From the IMG/VR virus record IMGVR_UViG_3300042090_000958, positions 1-27,261 of that record: a stretch of DNA of 27,261 bases. The stretch is one strand, 5' to 3'. The DNA comes from a virus. The position numbers were made by a program, and so were the translations under genes. Below the pieces are notes generated by a model. It was not told the DNA's origin. It saw only the letters and a list, made by a program, of their open reading frames with translations, and ran no database searches. Of this stretch, positions 8,371-15,456 are shown piece after piece. Each line of letters starts with the position of its first letter. The stretch's first letter is position 1.

Positions 8371-8512
8371 TTTGGGTGTCCTTCTTTTTTTTCTTCTTCC
8401 TTGAATTGTGCAGCGCTATCGCAATCGATTGCTTTTGCCCGTAGCCTGACTGCATGAGCTCCCGGATATTGTTGGATATGACAGCGCGGCTCTTACCCGG
8501 AGCTAATGGCAT
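8363..8512 (-). CDS. Small basic phage protein between portal and scaffold
   Basis: A 49-residue protein found by hand translation. ATG 8512-8510 overlaps the portal stop (TGATG) and its TGA at 8365-8363 overlaps the scaffold start by eight bases, so it fills the gap exactly. It starts MPLAPGKSRAVISNN and continues with an ELMQSG turn and a QKQSIAIAL helix, then a run of six lysines. From memory, the pattern MPL..GKS..VIS.NI.EL...G...KQA.AIAL is a very common small phage protein near portal genes; its function is not known. The run of eight A residues encoding the lysines is noted separately. Confidence 0.85.
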   Translation of the reverse strand: MPLAPGKSRAVISNNIRELMQSGYGQKQSIAIALHNSRKKKKKKDTQNA

Positions 8513-10434
8513 CACGCACCCTTGGGCTGTTGGAACGGCATCAGGTTGCTGACGGGCGGCGGCGCGCCTTTCGCCATAACCGGCGCAGGAGCTCCCGGTC
8601 CCGGGGGTGGAACTGCCGGCATCGGTGGCGGAGGCGGCTTAGCGCGGACCAGCCAATTGCGAAGCAGATCGATGCGCTCGGGAGGCGCGTCTTGGACAAT
8701 CGCACGGTTCAGCTCTTTCGTTACGGTATCGACACAAGCCGGAAGGTTCGCAGCGCCATCGACAGGCATCGGCTTGCCCTCATGAAGCATCTGATAGACC
8801 AGCCAATCGGCGTAATCCTGGAACGCGTTCTCACGTTCCATCGTCGCGTCCAGGTCCGGGAACTGGAGCAGCTTCTTCCCATCCTGCGGGGAAATCAGCT
8901 GCGCCTGCATCATCTCCTGAACAGCCGCCAAGCGCCCTGACGGTGTGCGCGGCAAAGACGACACAGGGTAGGCCTTCAGCGTGTACTCATCGGACTCAAG
9001 CCGGATGTCCCGCCAATCAAGCTCTTTGACGAAGTTCTTACCCGTTACTTTGATGACGTATGACTTGTTGCCCCATACACGGCTGCCGCACGATACAATT
9101 CGCTTAGCAAGTTCCACGTGGAACTGCCCCCACTTCTCAGAGAGGACTGCGAAGCGGTTCTGCTGAATGTCGGCGTATTCGCGCTGGGCTGCACCACTAT
9201 CGAGCCCCTGCGGTTTGTTGCCGGACGACATGAACGTCGAGACACCGCAGAACTGGTGCGCCGATTCAATGATCCACTCCTTGTAGGCTACGAAGTTGGG
9301 ATGCGTCGCTGACCAGTTCAGAACCTGGATCGCCTGGTCCGCTGGCAGCATCCCCTCGAGGATGAGCCCCGACTTGCTTGACGTGGCGTGGTTCTTGTTC
9401 AGCTTCGCCGCGATGTTCATATACAGGCGCGGCAGACCGAACTGACTCCAGGCGTGAGCTTCTGCGTACTCTACGCGTGCCAGCGTCGTCTGATGGCCGT
9501 AAAGCAGCTCTCCAAGGCCACGGCCATAGTAACCAGTGGTCTTGTCTTCATATCTAATCACCGCGAACGGGAAGTCGTCATCGTCAAAGTCTTCGTCGAC
9601 TAGCGTCACGCTATCGATGGCCAGAACGTGCCGCCCGTCGCCTGCGTCTTTGTAGCTGGGAAGCCGCCACGCCTCGTAGTAGGGGATTTGTCGTGACGCA
9701 TAGAGATCGGACATGAAGCCCGTGGTGTTCAGGGCCGACGCATCCATGATCTCTTTCTTCTTGTTCGGGAAGCGCGCCGCGAGCATGTCCTTGTCGACGA
9801 GATCGATCTGGTACAGGCAGCGCGGCTTCTCGTCGCGGCCGTCATACATGTCCGTCCAGATGTTCCCGGGCCACACGTTATCGACGATGATGTTCTTATC
9901 GTTCGGGTTCGCCGAGACCTTGATGAAGCCGGTTCCGAACACCAGCGCGTCCTGTAGAGCTCGCGTAGAAGCTGACGGCACATCGCACTGATAGAAGATG
10001 CCATCGATGAACTGGTTCAGCAGCTGCGCCTTGTGCTGCAGCTCAAACGTGCCCTTGTTCGTCAGGAACGTTACGGCAGGTGAGCCAGGGGCCAGAAGCA
10101 TGGCCTTGACGGTCGAGACCAGCTCATAGACCAGATTGTAGCTAGGCCCTTTGCGTGAGCCCATCCCCATCGTGCCGGAACCGATGCCGTTCGTGATGGT
10201 TCCGCTGCCCGCCATGATGTTCGGCGCGTACCTGCCGCCGCTCATGAAGTTCGAGCCTTCAAACAGCTGCTGACAGCGGTAGTTTCGCGTCGTGACGCCA
10301 AGCTGCAGCTGCTGAATGCTCCGAGCAGCTGCTACAACCTGGTCGCCAACGTCGCGATCGTTGGCCTGCCACCATAGCGCCGGGACTTTATCCTGCTTTA
10401 CAGGCCGATAGCGTTTCGCGAAGCCGGTGCCCAT
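8512..10434 (-). CDS. Portal protein
   Basis: A 640-residue protein with GGAGTAATT before ATG 10434. The N-terminus contains WWQANDRDVGDQVVAAARSI. Central parts include YYEAWRLPSYKD and the stem-to-wing-like segment VIRYEDKTTGYYGRGLGELL, then a long helical part with REYADIQQNRFAVLSEKWGQ, as in podoviral portals. The last about 40 residues are Pro-rich (AKPPPPPMPAVPPPGPGAP). Order terminase, portal, small gene, scaffold, capsid is the standard head module. The portal is the dodecameric ring at one capsid vertex through which DNA is packaged. It is longer than many portals because of the Pro-rich tail. Confidence 0.85.
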   Translation of the reverse strand: MGTGFAKRYRPVKQDKVPALWWQANDRDVGDQVVAAARSIQQLQLGVTTRNYRCQQLFEGSNFMSGGRYAPNIMAGSGTITNGIGSGTMGMGSRKGPSYNLVYELVSTVKAMLLAPGSPAVTFLTNKGTFELQHKAQLLNQFIDGIFYQCDVPSASTRALQDALVFGTGFIKVSANPNDKNIIVDNVWPGNIWTDMYDGRDEKPRCLYQIDLVDKDMLAARFPNKKKEIMDASALNTTGFMSDLYASRQIPYYEAWRLPSYKDAGDGRHVLAIDSVTLVDEDFDDDDFPFAVIRYEDKTTGYYGRGLGELLYGHQTTLARVEYAEAHAWSQFGLPRLYMNIAAKLNKNHATSSKSGLILEGMLPADQAIQVLNWSATHPNFVAYKEWIIESAHQFCGVSTFMSSGNKPQGLDSGAAQREYADIQQNRFAVLSEKWGQFHVELAKRIVSCGSRVWGNKSYVIKVTGKNFVKELDWRDIRLESDEYTLKAYPVSSLPRTPSGRLAAVQEMMQAQLISPQDGKKLLQFPDLDATMERENAFQDYADWLVYQMLHEGKPMPVDGAANLPACVDTVTKELNRAIVQDAPPERIDLLRNWLVRAKPPPPPMPAVPPPGPGAPAPVMAKGAPPPVSNLMPFQQPKGA

Positions 10435-10501
10435 AATTACTCCACGCCGATCCGGCGCTCGAAACCGGATTGCGGCCCAGTGAAATCACCCCGGCGTGTG
10501 C

Positions 10502-10906
10502 TCAAGGCTGTGGCCAGCCCGGAACCTCGGGTGCAGCCGGGAAATCGCTGCTGAAGTCGACCGGGTTCTCTGGATTCAGAAGATTCGAAGCGTCCACAAC
10601 GCGCTCACCGTCAGGCGTGAGCTTCGGCTTAGGTGGCCGGCCGCGTTTACGCTTCACAGGCGTCCCAGGAGGCGTATACGGCGACGTTGGCTCGAGATCC
10701 GGAGCACCAGGGTCAGCCGGCAGCCCCAAATCCTCAGGCTCCATCTCAGCAACGTCCAGCTTCGGCGGCGTCGGCTGCAGTGTGAATTCAATATCGCCAA
10801 GCTTCAGTTGCAGAACGTCAGCAGCCCTGGCCACTTTCAGCAGCTTCTCGAGATATCCGAGGTCAATCACACCACTCCCCTTGAAGTAGCCGCCATCCAT
10901 GGTCAT
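10502..10906 (-). CDS. AT-hook-containing protein between terminase and portal
   Basis: A 134-residue protein whose ATG 10906 overlaps the stop of the small upstream gene (ATGA). The first 45 residues are a helix-rich segment (GYLEKLLKVARAADVLQLKL). The middle is acidic and Pro-rich. It then has KRKRGRPPKPKL, a good match to the AT-hook core (Arg-Gly-Arg-Pro flanked by basic residues), which binds the minor groove of AT-rich DNA. The place between terminase and portal suggests a DNA-packaging or head role, but this is inference. RGRP also occurs by chance in basic linkers, so DNA binding is only likely. Confidence 0.7.
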   Translation of the reverse strand: MTMDGGYFKGSGVIDLGYLEKLLKVARAADVLQLKLGDIEFTLQPTPPKLDVAEMEPEDLGLPADPGAPDLEPTSPYTPPGTPVKRKRGRPPKPKLTPDGERVVDASNLLNPENPVDFSSDFPAAPEVPGWPQP

Positions 10907-11079
10907 CGCTTGATGGGCGGCAGCCCGTGGCCACGGCCGCCCTCCTGAATGCCTGGGGCTGGAGCAGCAGGCGCTGTGACAGCTGCCGGCTTCGTGTGTT
11001 CCTTAGCGTTCAGGTAGCCAATGCCGGCGCCTGCCAGTGTTCCGGCGGCAAGTACGCCAATGGCCACGGGTTTGTTCAC
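10903..11079 (-). CDS. Small glycine-zipper membrane protein
   Basis: A 58-residue protein found by hand. It starts at GTG 11079-11077 and ends in CGATGA, whose TGA overlaps the next gene's ATG. Residues 3-22 (KPVAIGVLAAGTLAGAGIGY) form a hydrophobic segment with Gly and Ala at small-residue spacing, like glycine-zipper membrane helices. The tail is Pro/Ala-rich then basic (GHGLPPIKR). No good Shine-Dalgarno is present, and a promoter-like sequence lies immediately upstream, so the message may be leaderless. Function unknown; a holin-like or membrane-anchored packaging role is possible. Confidence 0.7.
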   Translation of the reverse strand: MNKPVAIGVLAAGTLAGAGIGYLNAKEHTKPAAVTAPAAPAPGIQEGGRGHGLPPIKR

Positions 11080-11083
11080 CCGG

Positions 11084-11114
11084 ATAATGTGCCACTGTGT
11101 ACCTATACGGTCAA
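11084..11114 (-). promoter_or_regulatory. Possible promoter for a leaderless portal-operon transcript
   Basis: On the minus strand TTGACC (11114-11109) is followed 19 bases later by CATTAT (11089-11084). The predicted start of transcription would be at or next to the GTG at 11079. The spacer is longer than ideal and the -10 box is imperfect, so this is a weak call. Confidence 0.3.
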
Positions 11115-11130
11115 GGTGTACGTTTCGGTA

Positions 11131-12567
11131 CTATTCCGGCCAGTCGAGCAGTTCGGGCGCTTCGGGATTTAGAAACTCTTCCTCGTCGAGCTCTTCCTGA
11201 GTCTGGAATTGCTTCACCGTTCGCTGCCACCGCTCTTCGTCTTCAACAGCAAGCCGTTCCGGGACACTAAGCGGAGGTGGCTCGGGCGTGTGCAGGAAAC
11301 TATAGACATGACTGAATCCATAGACGAACGCATCCGCATAATCGCATGGATCCGCTTTGTTCTCGATTTGTGTGGCTTCATCGAAGCGCACCATTTGCAA
11401 TTGATCCCGCAGGGCGCCTGTAGCGTCGCTTTTAAGAGCAATTCGATTGAGTCGGAACTGATCATTGATGATCCTCACCATGCCAGCCTTATAGCCAGGC
11501 GTTTTGGTTTTCCCGATCGCAGGAATGCGCCAGCGGTTCTGAAGCTCTTTCAGGTACCCAGCGCCTAGAGCTCCGTCATCCATGATGACAGTCAGCTCTG
11601 GAATGGTCCGATAGTATTTGTCTACGTTCTGACAGAATCCAGTCACGTCACGCCCGGGCAGGCCTTCCGCATTCACCACGTAGCAGGTGGGCGTCTGCAT
11701 CGACCAGGCAATCAGCACAAACGCGGACAAATCTCTGGTTGCGCCAACATCCGCGCCGAGAGTGTACCTCCATGAGAAACCAGTTGGTAAGGATTGCACT
11801 TCGTTCTTGATGACCTGGAACCCTTCGAATAAGAGGCTTCGGTTGTCTTTTGTCCATTCCCCACACCATTCTGAGATGAATTCGGGTTCGGAGCCATTCC
11901 AACCATGTTGAGCTTTGACTGCCTTGATGAAGTCATCTTTATTCGCCCAGCCAGGATTGTCCGCCCAGCTCCAGCGAGTAGTGCTCCACCCGAGCTGGGA
12001 GTCCCGTTTCGTCACGTCAAAGAAGAAGCCGTTGCAGATTGTATCCGGAGTGCCGCAAAGCGCCAATGTGCCGCCGTGTCGGAACAGGCACGCATCGAGG
12101 ACCTTCTCCAAAAGATATTTCAGAATCTCGGGCCGGAAGCCTTGTGCCTCGTCAATGATGATCAGCCGGCAGATCAAGCCACGAAAGCGATCCGCATCTT
12201 CTTGGTCTTGCGCCCCTGAGATGTACAGCACACTACCGTTTTCAAACGTCAGGCTCTGTTCGTTCTGATTGGCCTTTACTTTGATGTCAAAGCGGTTGAA
12301 GAACTGCCGGAACCGCTGCCAGATGACAGCTTTCGCCTGTTTCAGCGTGCGATTGATGTACACGCAGTTGCTATTCGGTGCCGACAGACACAGGTGAGTG
12401 AGATACGCGATGGCCGCTTCGGTCTTGCCCGCCTGCCGAGTGCACAACGCCGCTTTGAACTTGCTTTTGTCTTGTATGAACTGAAGCTGTGGCGGGCTCA
12501 GGCCATCGAATACGTTTTTGCCCTGATTGGCGTGCAGGATGCGTAGAAGGTCTTCTACCGTTGCCAT
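11131..12567 (-). CDS. terL: Terminase large subunit
   Basis: A 478-residue protein. The ATPase half has a Walker A motif TRQAGKT at residues 43-49 and a Walker B LIIIDEAQ at about 135-142, followed by the coupling segment ALCGTPDTICNG. The nuclease half has the RNase-H-like acidic triad: D273 in GADVGATRDLSAF, D330/D331 in VIMDDGALG, and D409/D412 in DPCDYADAF. This fits the motor that translocates DNA into the prohead and cuts it at the end of packaging. It overlaps the upstream gene by 13 bases and precedes the portal module, the usual order. Length is normal for the family. Confidence 0.92.
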   Translation of the reverse strand: MATVEDLLRILHANQGKNVFDGLSPPQLQFIQDKSKFKAALCTRQAGKTEAAIAYLTHLCLSAPNSNCVYINRTLKQAKAVIWQRFRQFFNRFDIKVKANQNEQSLTFENGSVLYISGAQDQEDADRFRGLICRLIIIDEAQGFRPEILKYLLEKVLDACLFRHGGTLALCGTPDTICNGFFFDVTKRDSQLGWSTTRWSWADNPGWANKDDFIKAVKAQHGWNGSEPEFISEWCGEWTKDNRSLLFEGFQVIKNEVQSLPTGFSWRYTLGADVGATRDLSAFVLIAWSMQTPTCYVVNAEGLPGRDVTGFCQNVDKYYRTIPELTVIMDDGALGAGYLKELQNRWRIPAIGKTKTPGYKAGMVRIINDQFRLNRIALKSDATGALRDQLQMVRFDEATQIENKADPCDYADAFVYGFSHVYSFLHTPEPPPLSVPERLAVEDEERWQRTVKQFQTQEELDEEEFLNPEAPELLDWPE

Positions 12568-13163
12568 GTCCAGATCCGTTGGCCTGCCCTAGTCATAGCA
12601 GTGTAACGGCTCTCAGGCGTGAATCCCAAGCCACGCAATAGAAACTTGGCATAGTCGCGGTCACGGAAGTTCTGCTTCACGTAGACGTAATTCACGACGC
12701 CAGGAAGCCCGTGCATCCAGCCGATGAGGAAGTCAGGCGTCTCCTCGTCGTACAGAACAACAGGCGGCACGGCCTCGAGCTGCCTGCCGATGAACGGCTT
12801 TAGGTCCGCGTCTAGCACCCCATGCGTCAGCAGCCGCGCCCGGTATTCCTTCTCCTGCTGCGCGGCTAGCAGGCTCTGCAGCCGCTTCTCTTGTGGCGTG
12901 TTGGTGCCGGTCCAGTTCTCGAGCTGGTGCTCAATGCTGTCGATGTAGCGCTGCGCGATAGCCCTGTGACGCGCTGAGCGCTTGGCTGCGACTGCGGCGT
13001 GCTCAGATAGGGGTAGCAGCGCGCCTTGCTTGATGAATGCGTCTTTTGCTGACGTGAGCCACGAAGCCGCGACGAATTTGAGATCTAGCGGCAGCGCCCA
13101 GCGGAAGCCGATGCCTGCTCGTGAGAGCTCTTCGGGGACTTCGGGCGGATGAAACGCAGTCAT
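12555..13163 (-). CDS. GNAT-like phage protein next to terminase
   Basis: A 202-residue protein from ATG 13163; the longer frame to 13259 overlaps the upstream gene. No clear Shine-Dalgarno precedes it, so the start is uncertain. The N-terminus (FRWALPLDLKFVAASWLTSA) matches the opening of GNAT-fold phage proteins (LR..T..DL.FV..SWL.S). The C-terminus has FLIGWMHGLPGVVNYVYVKQ followed by a helix with LLRGLG, the usual strand and acetyl-CoA-loop region. The canonical Q/R-x-x-G-x-G/A loop is degraded (NFRDRDYAKF), so catalysis is doubtful. Similar proteins sit beside terminases in other phages, from memory; their role is not known. Confidence 0.6.
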   Translation of the reverse strand: MTAFHPPEVPEELSRAGIGFRWALPLDLKFVAASWLTSAKDAFIKQGALLPLSEHAAVAAKRSARHRAIAQRYIDSIEHQLENWTGTNTPQEKRLQSLLAAQQEKEYRARLLTHGVLDADLKPFIGRQLEAVPPVVLYDEETPDFLIGWMHGLPGVVNYVYVKQNFRDRDYAKFLLRGLGFTPESRYTAMTRAGQRIWTWQR

Positions 13164-13185
13164 TCGGTGGAGGCACCGAACCGCT

Positions 13186-13449
13186 TCAGTCAGCGAATCC
13201 AAGCTCTGCAGTGTAGTCCCCGCCCTTGCTCTTGAAGATGAATGTGGCCCCATGCCCATCTTGGCGTGCCACGCTGCATGTGTAGGGCGCAGTCACGCGC
13301 TGCATGGTCAGCGAGCCAACAGCTTGCCCGGGCTTGATCAGGTTCAAGGCTTCGACGAAGGCCATGCATTCCGAGAACGCTCCGACGAAGGCGAGCTTGT
13401 CCAGCTTCTTCCCCGCGTGCTCGAGCAGCGTAACTTTGTATGGGCTCAC
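13186..13449 (-). CDS. Hypothetical small protein
   Basis: An 87-residue protein. The chosen start is GTG 13449, which forms GTGA with the upstream stop and has AGGA about ten bases ahead. A longer form from 13557 would overlap the upstream gene by over 100 bases. The sequence runs helix (LLEHAGKKLDKLAFVGAF), then a strand-rich end (CSVARQDGHGATFIFKSKGG). No family is recognised. It belongs to the run of tightly coupled small genes leading to terminase. Confidence 0.6.
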   Translation of the reverse strand: MSPYKVTLLEHAGKKLDKLAFVGAFSECMAFVEALNLIKPGQAVGSLTMQRVTAPYTCSVARQDGHGATFIFKSKGGDYTAELGFAD

Positions 13450-13700
13450 TGTTTGTTGTTCCTGTCTAGCTTTCGCTTGTAAAAAGGCGACGTCGTGTCC
13501 TGGGGGAGTCTTGTCTTCGACCACTTCTCGTGGAACAGGTCCCACTGTTTTCGCCATTTCGGATCCAGTCTGTTTCTAGCGTTGGCCATCAGCTCGTCTT
13601 CGATGAACTGCTGGTATTCGATCTTCGCGCGCTCTTCCTGTGCCCGCTTTCGCATGCGAGCGTATTCGGCGTCTAGGAATTCTTCGCGCTTAGATTTCAT
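13446..13700 (-). CDS. Small charged helical protein
   Basis: An 84-residue protein, ATG 13700, coupled to the upstream gene by ATGA. It is highly charged and helical (REEFLDAEYARMRKRAQEER), with a Trp-containing C-terminal half (KWRKQWDLFHEKWSKTRLPQ). No cysteine pairs or membrane segment. Function not recognised; helical nucleic-acid-binding or packaging accessory roles would fit the charge pattern but are unproven. Confidence 0.65.
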   Translation of the reverse strand: MKSKREEFLDAEYARMRKRAQEERAKIEYQQFIEDELMANARNRLDPKWRKQWDLFHEKWSKTRLPQDTTSPFYKRKLDRNNKQ

Positions 13701-13843
13701 TGCACGTTGCGCCGCTCGAGGTCAGCGATGCGCTGCTTCTGCTGCTCGAGCTCTTCGACGATCTTCTCGATGCCAGCGACTAAAGGCCCAGCGGCCTTAA
13801 ACACCAGCTCGGCGATCTTCTCGTGGATCTCTTTGTCGGTCAT
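13697..13843 (-). CDS. Short coiled-coil protein
   Basis: A 48-residue protein starting at ATG 13843 (ATGA overlap with the upstream stop, GAGGA ten bases ahead). An in-frame extension to 13900 is rejected because it would lie inside the upstream gene. The C-terminal half (IEKIVEELEQQKQRIADLER) has a heptad pattern of Ile/Val/Leu and is a likely parallel coiled coil. Function unknown. Confidence 0.6.
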   Translation of the reverse strand: MTDKEIHEKIAELVFKAAGPLVAGIEKIVEELEQQKQRIADLERRNVQ

Positions 13844-14142
13844 AGCTTGAACATCCTCCGCGCCTGCAGATGTTTTTGATACAGTCGCCGCCCACGCCAT
13901 GCCGCGTGCTGACGCGTAATCCAGTTAATGCCCAACAGTGTTTTAATTGTCGGCCACACAGTGTTAACCGGCGGCATCCCTAACTGTTGTCTAACAGTGT
14001 TAGGCTGTGCGTCGATTGTATATGTCAGCCAAGCTGAACCAGGCGCCGGCGTCGTGAGCACTGTCGTCTTGCCCTTAGGTGCAGGTCCTACGTGATGCAC
14101 GGTGTGCCCGCTAGTCTCGCGCATGAATTCCTCGAGCGTCAT
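13840..14142 (-). CDS. Hypothetical protein containing repeated DNA motif
   Basis: A 100-residue protein, ATG 14142, coupled to the upstream gene by ATGA. The N-terminus (MTLEEFMRETSGHTVHHVG) resembles MTFEEYVADMITPV of the gene at 15053-15316 in its first six residues only. The C-terminus is basic (RQHAAWRGRRLYQKHLQARR). The middle of the gene carries three copies of ACAGTGTT, described separately. No family recognised. Confidence 0.6.
   Translation of the reverse strand: MTLEEFMRETSGHTVHHVGPAPKGKTTVLTTPAPGSAWLTYTIDAQPNTVRQQLGMPPVNTVWPTIKTLLGINWITRQHAAWRGRRLYQKHLQARRMFKL
13935..14001. repeat. Three direct copies of ACAGTGTT
   Basis: ACAGTGTT occurs at 13935-13942, 13958-13965 and 13994-14001, with the third copy facing an inverted half (TAACTGTTGTCTAACAGTGTTA). 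The stretch is more AT-rich than its surroundings and lies inside a coding gene just upstream of the terminase genes. It could be a protein-binding cluster such as a packaging site or iterons; the sequence alone does not decide. Confidence 0.45.
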
Positions 14143-14525
14143 TCATCACCCGGCTCGTCAGGAGGCGGCGGCGGCAGCGTCAAGGTCTGCGGCATGAGCT
14201 GCTTGGAAGCCGTCATGACCTGATCCCATGTCGCGGGGTCTAACCGAGCCTGCAGCAGCTGAAGGAACTGAACGGCAAGTTGCAGGTTATCACCGTTGCC
14301 CTCAGGTTTCTTCACAGGCTTCACACCGTGGCCCTGACGGATGATTTCGATCAGCAGCTGGGGGGACTGCTCAGCCATTGCTCGGGCGTAGATTTCGTCA
14401 CGATTCGCCGCAACGAAGTCACGGCACGCTGCACGCCAACCAGAAACAGGCTTGCCGGCGGGATTCCCTGACTGCCCCTTCTGCCAGCGATGTGGTCCTG
14501 GTTTGGTCTTGGGTACATCTGACAC
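14139..14525 (-). CDS. DUF5681-like protein, candidate terminase small subunit
   Basis: A 128-residue protein if GTG 14525 is the start; GTG 14543 and TTG 14579 are in-frame alternatives, none with a good ribosome-binding site, and TTG 14579 lies inside the upstream gene. The stretch PHRWQKGQSGNPAGKPVSGW matches the DUF5681 signature (F/W-x-x-G-Q-S-G-N-P-x-G-[RK]-P). It is followed by helices (ACRDFVAANRDEIYARAMAE) and a Pro-rich acidic tail (LPPPPPDEPGDE). DUF5681 proteins occur in phages near terminases, and a DNA-recognition role is possible. This is the best small-terminase candidate here but not a firm one. Confidence 0.6.
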   Translation of the reverse strand: MSDVPKTKPGPHRWQKGQSGNPAGKPVSGWRAACRDFVAANRDEIYARAMAEQSPQLLIEIIRQGHGVKPVKKPEGNGDNLQLAVQFLQLLQARLDPATWDQVMTASKQLMPQTLTLPPPPPDEPGDE

Positions 14526-14550
14526 AACTATCTCGCCCAACACGTGGTAA

Positions 14551-14889
14551 TTACTTAAGTTCTGCGGTGTCCCCGGCAACAGAAGCCTGGGGCGGTGTGG
14601 GGGCGGATGCGGCGGGCTCGGAAACGGAGTCGATTACCGCGTCGAGCCCGTCGATGGCGGTGTCTAGCGTGTCGGCAGTGGCGCCGAGAACGACGGCAGC
14701 GGCGGCCGCGTCTTTGAGAATCGTGCCGGCCACGGGGATGGCCTCGGCGATCTTCGCGAGGATGCCCGCATCGAGCTTGTTGATCTCTGCGACGATGCCG
14801 TCGATGGCGGTGCGGATTTTGTCGGCCTCAGCCCTGACAGCATCGGCGGCGGGCTTGATTTTGGCGAGAGCTGCGGTGATGTCATCCAC
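14551..14889 (-). CDS. Ala-rich helical protein, first gene of the packaging operon
   Basis: A 112-residue protein starting at GTG 14889, chosen because AGGAG lies six bases ahead. The apparent ATG at 14919 falls within the -10 box of the promoter and is rejected. The chain is almost all helix (DDITAALAKIKPAADAVRAE, then EADKIRTAIDGIVAEINKL), with a hydrophobic Ala/Val-rich segment (GTILKDAAAAAVVLGATADT) and a Pro/Ala tail. It looks like a coiled-coil or membrane-associated amphipathic protein. Function not recognised. Confidence 0.65.
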   Translation of the reverse strand: MDDITAALAKIKPAADAVRAEADKIRTAIDGIVAEINKLDAGILAKIAEAIPVAGTILKDAAAAAVVLGATADTLDTAIDGLDAVIDSVSEPAASAPTPPQASVAGDTAELK

Positions 14890-14914
14890 GGGGGCTCCTG
14901 GCTTAAGTGGGCCA

Positions 14915-14942
14915 AGCATACCGAGGCGTCTGACGAAGTCAA
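14915..14942 (-). promoter_or_regulatory. Leftward sigma70-type promoter of the packaging/head operon
   Basis: On the minus strand TTGACT (14942-14937), a 16-base spacer and TATGCT (14920-14915). Predicted transcription start is near 14908, about 20 bases before the GTG with its AGGAG site. From here genes run leftward without a large gap to the capsid terminator. Confidence 0.55.
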
Positions 14943-15052
14943 CACGTATTCGTGCCGCCCGGGACCGTGAAGTGGGTGAAACTGTGACTGCGTCGGAACC
15001 CACCGCTCAGACACCCCGTCAAGATTCCAAAATTGAGCGCTGTTGCATTTTT

Positions 15053-15316
15053 TTAACGACCGAGGGGATACATGGCTGAAAGAGATTTAAATTCGACTGG
15101 CGTCGATTTAGGCCCATTAGGCGAGAACACCTTTCTCGCAATGGTTGAAACTGCACCTGTAACGTCCTGGGGCGCATCGGGGTGGTTCCTCGCGAGCTCG
15201 AGAGCAAGGGCAAGATCCAACCCTTGGCCGTAGTCGTACCACGACAGCCCACAGCATTTGCAGGCCACCTTTGCCACAGGTGTGATCATGTCCGCCACGT
15301 ATTCCTCGAACGTCAT
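15053..15316 (-). CDS. Small Cys-containing hypothetical protein
   Basis: An 87-residue protein, ATG 15316, with GGGGAG about ten bases ahead. It begins MTFEEYVADMITPVAKVACK, then CCGLSWYDYGQGLDLALALE, giving a CxCC cluster and a short helix. The C-terminal third is polar. It lies between the AT-rich island and the packaging promoter, so it may be the last gene of the replication block. Not recognised. Confidence 0.6.
   Translation of the reverse strand: MTFEEYVADMITPVAKVACKCCGLSWYDYGQGLDLALALELARNHPDAPQDVTGAVSTIARKVFSPNGPKSTPVEFKSLSAMYPLGR

Positions 15317-15456
<140 letters not shown>

Noticed and set aside
8375-8400. Slippery A-run (A AAA AAG) in the 49-residue gene as a programmed frameshift
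   Set aside because: A -1 shift does not lead into the scaffold frame and yields a short unrelated tail; the run simply encodes lysines.
14890-15003. Longer N-terminus of the protein at 14551-14889
   Set aside because: The extra part overlaps the promoter boxes, and the GTG at 14889 has a much better ribosome site.
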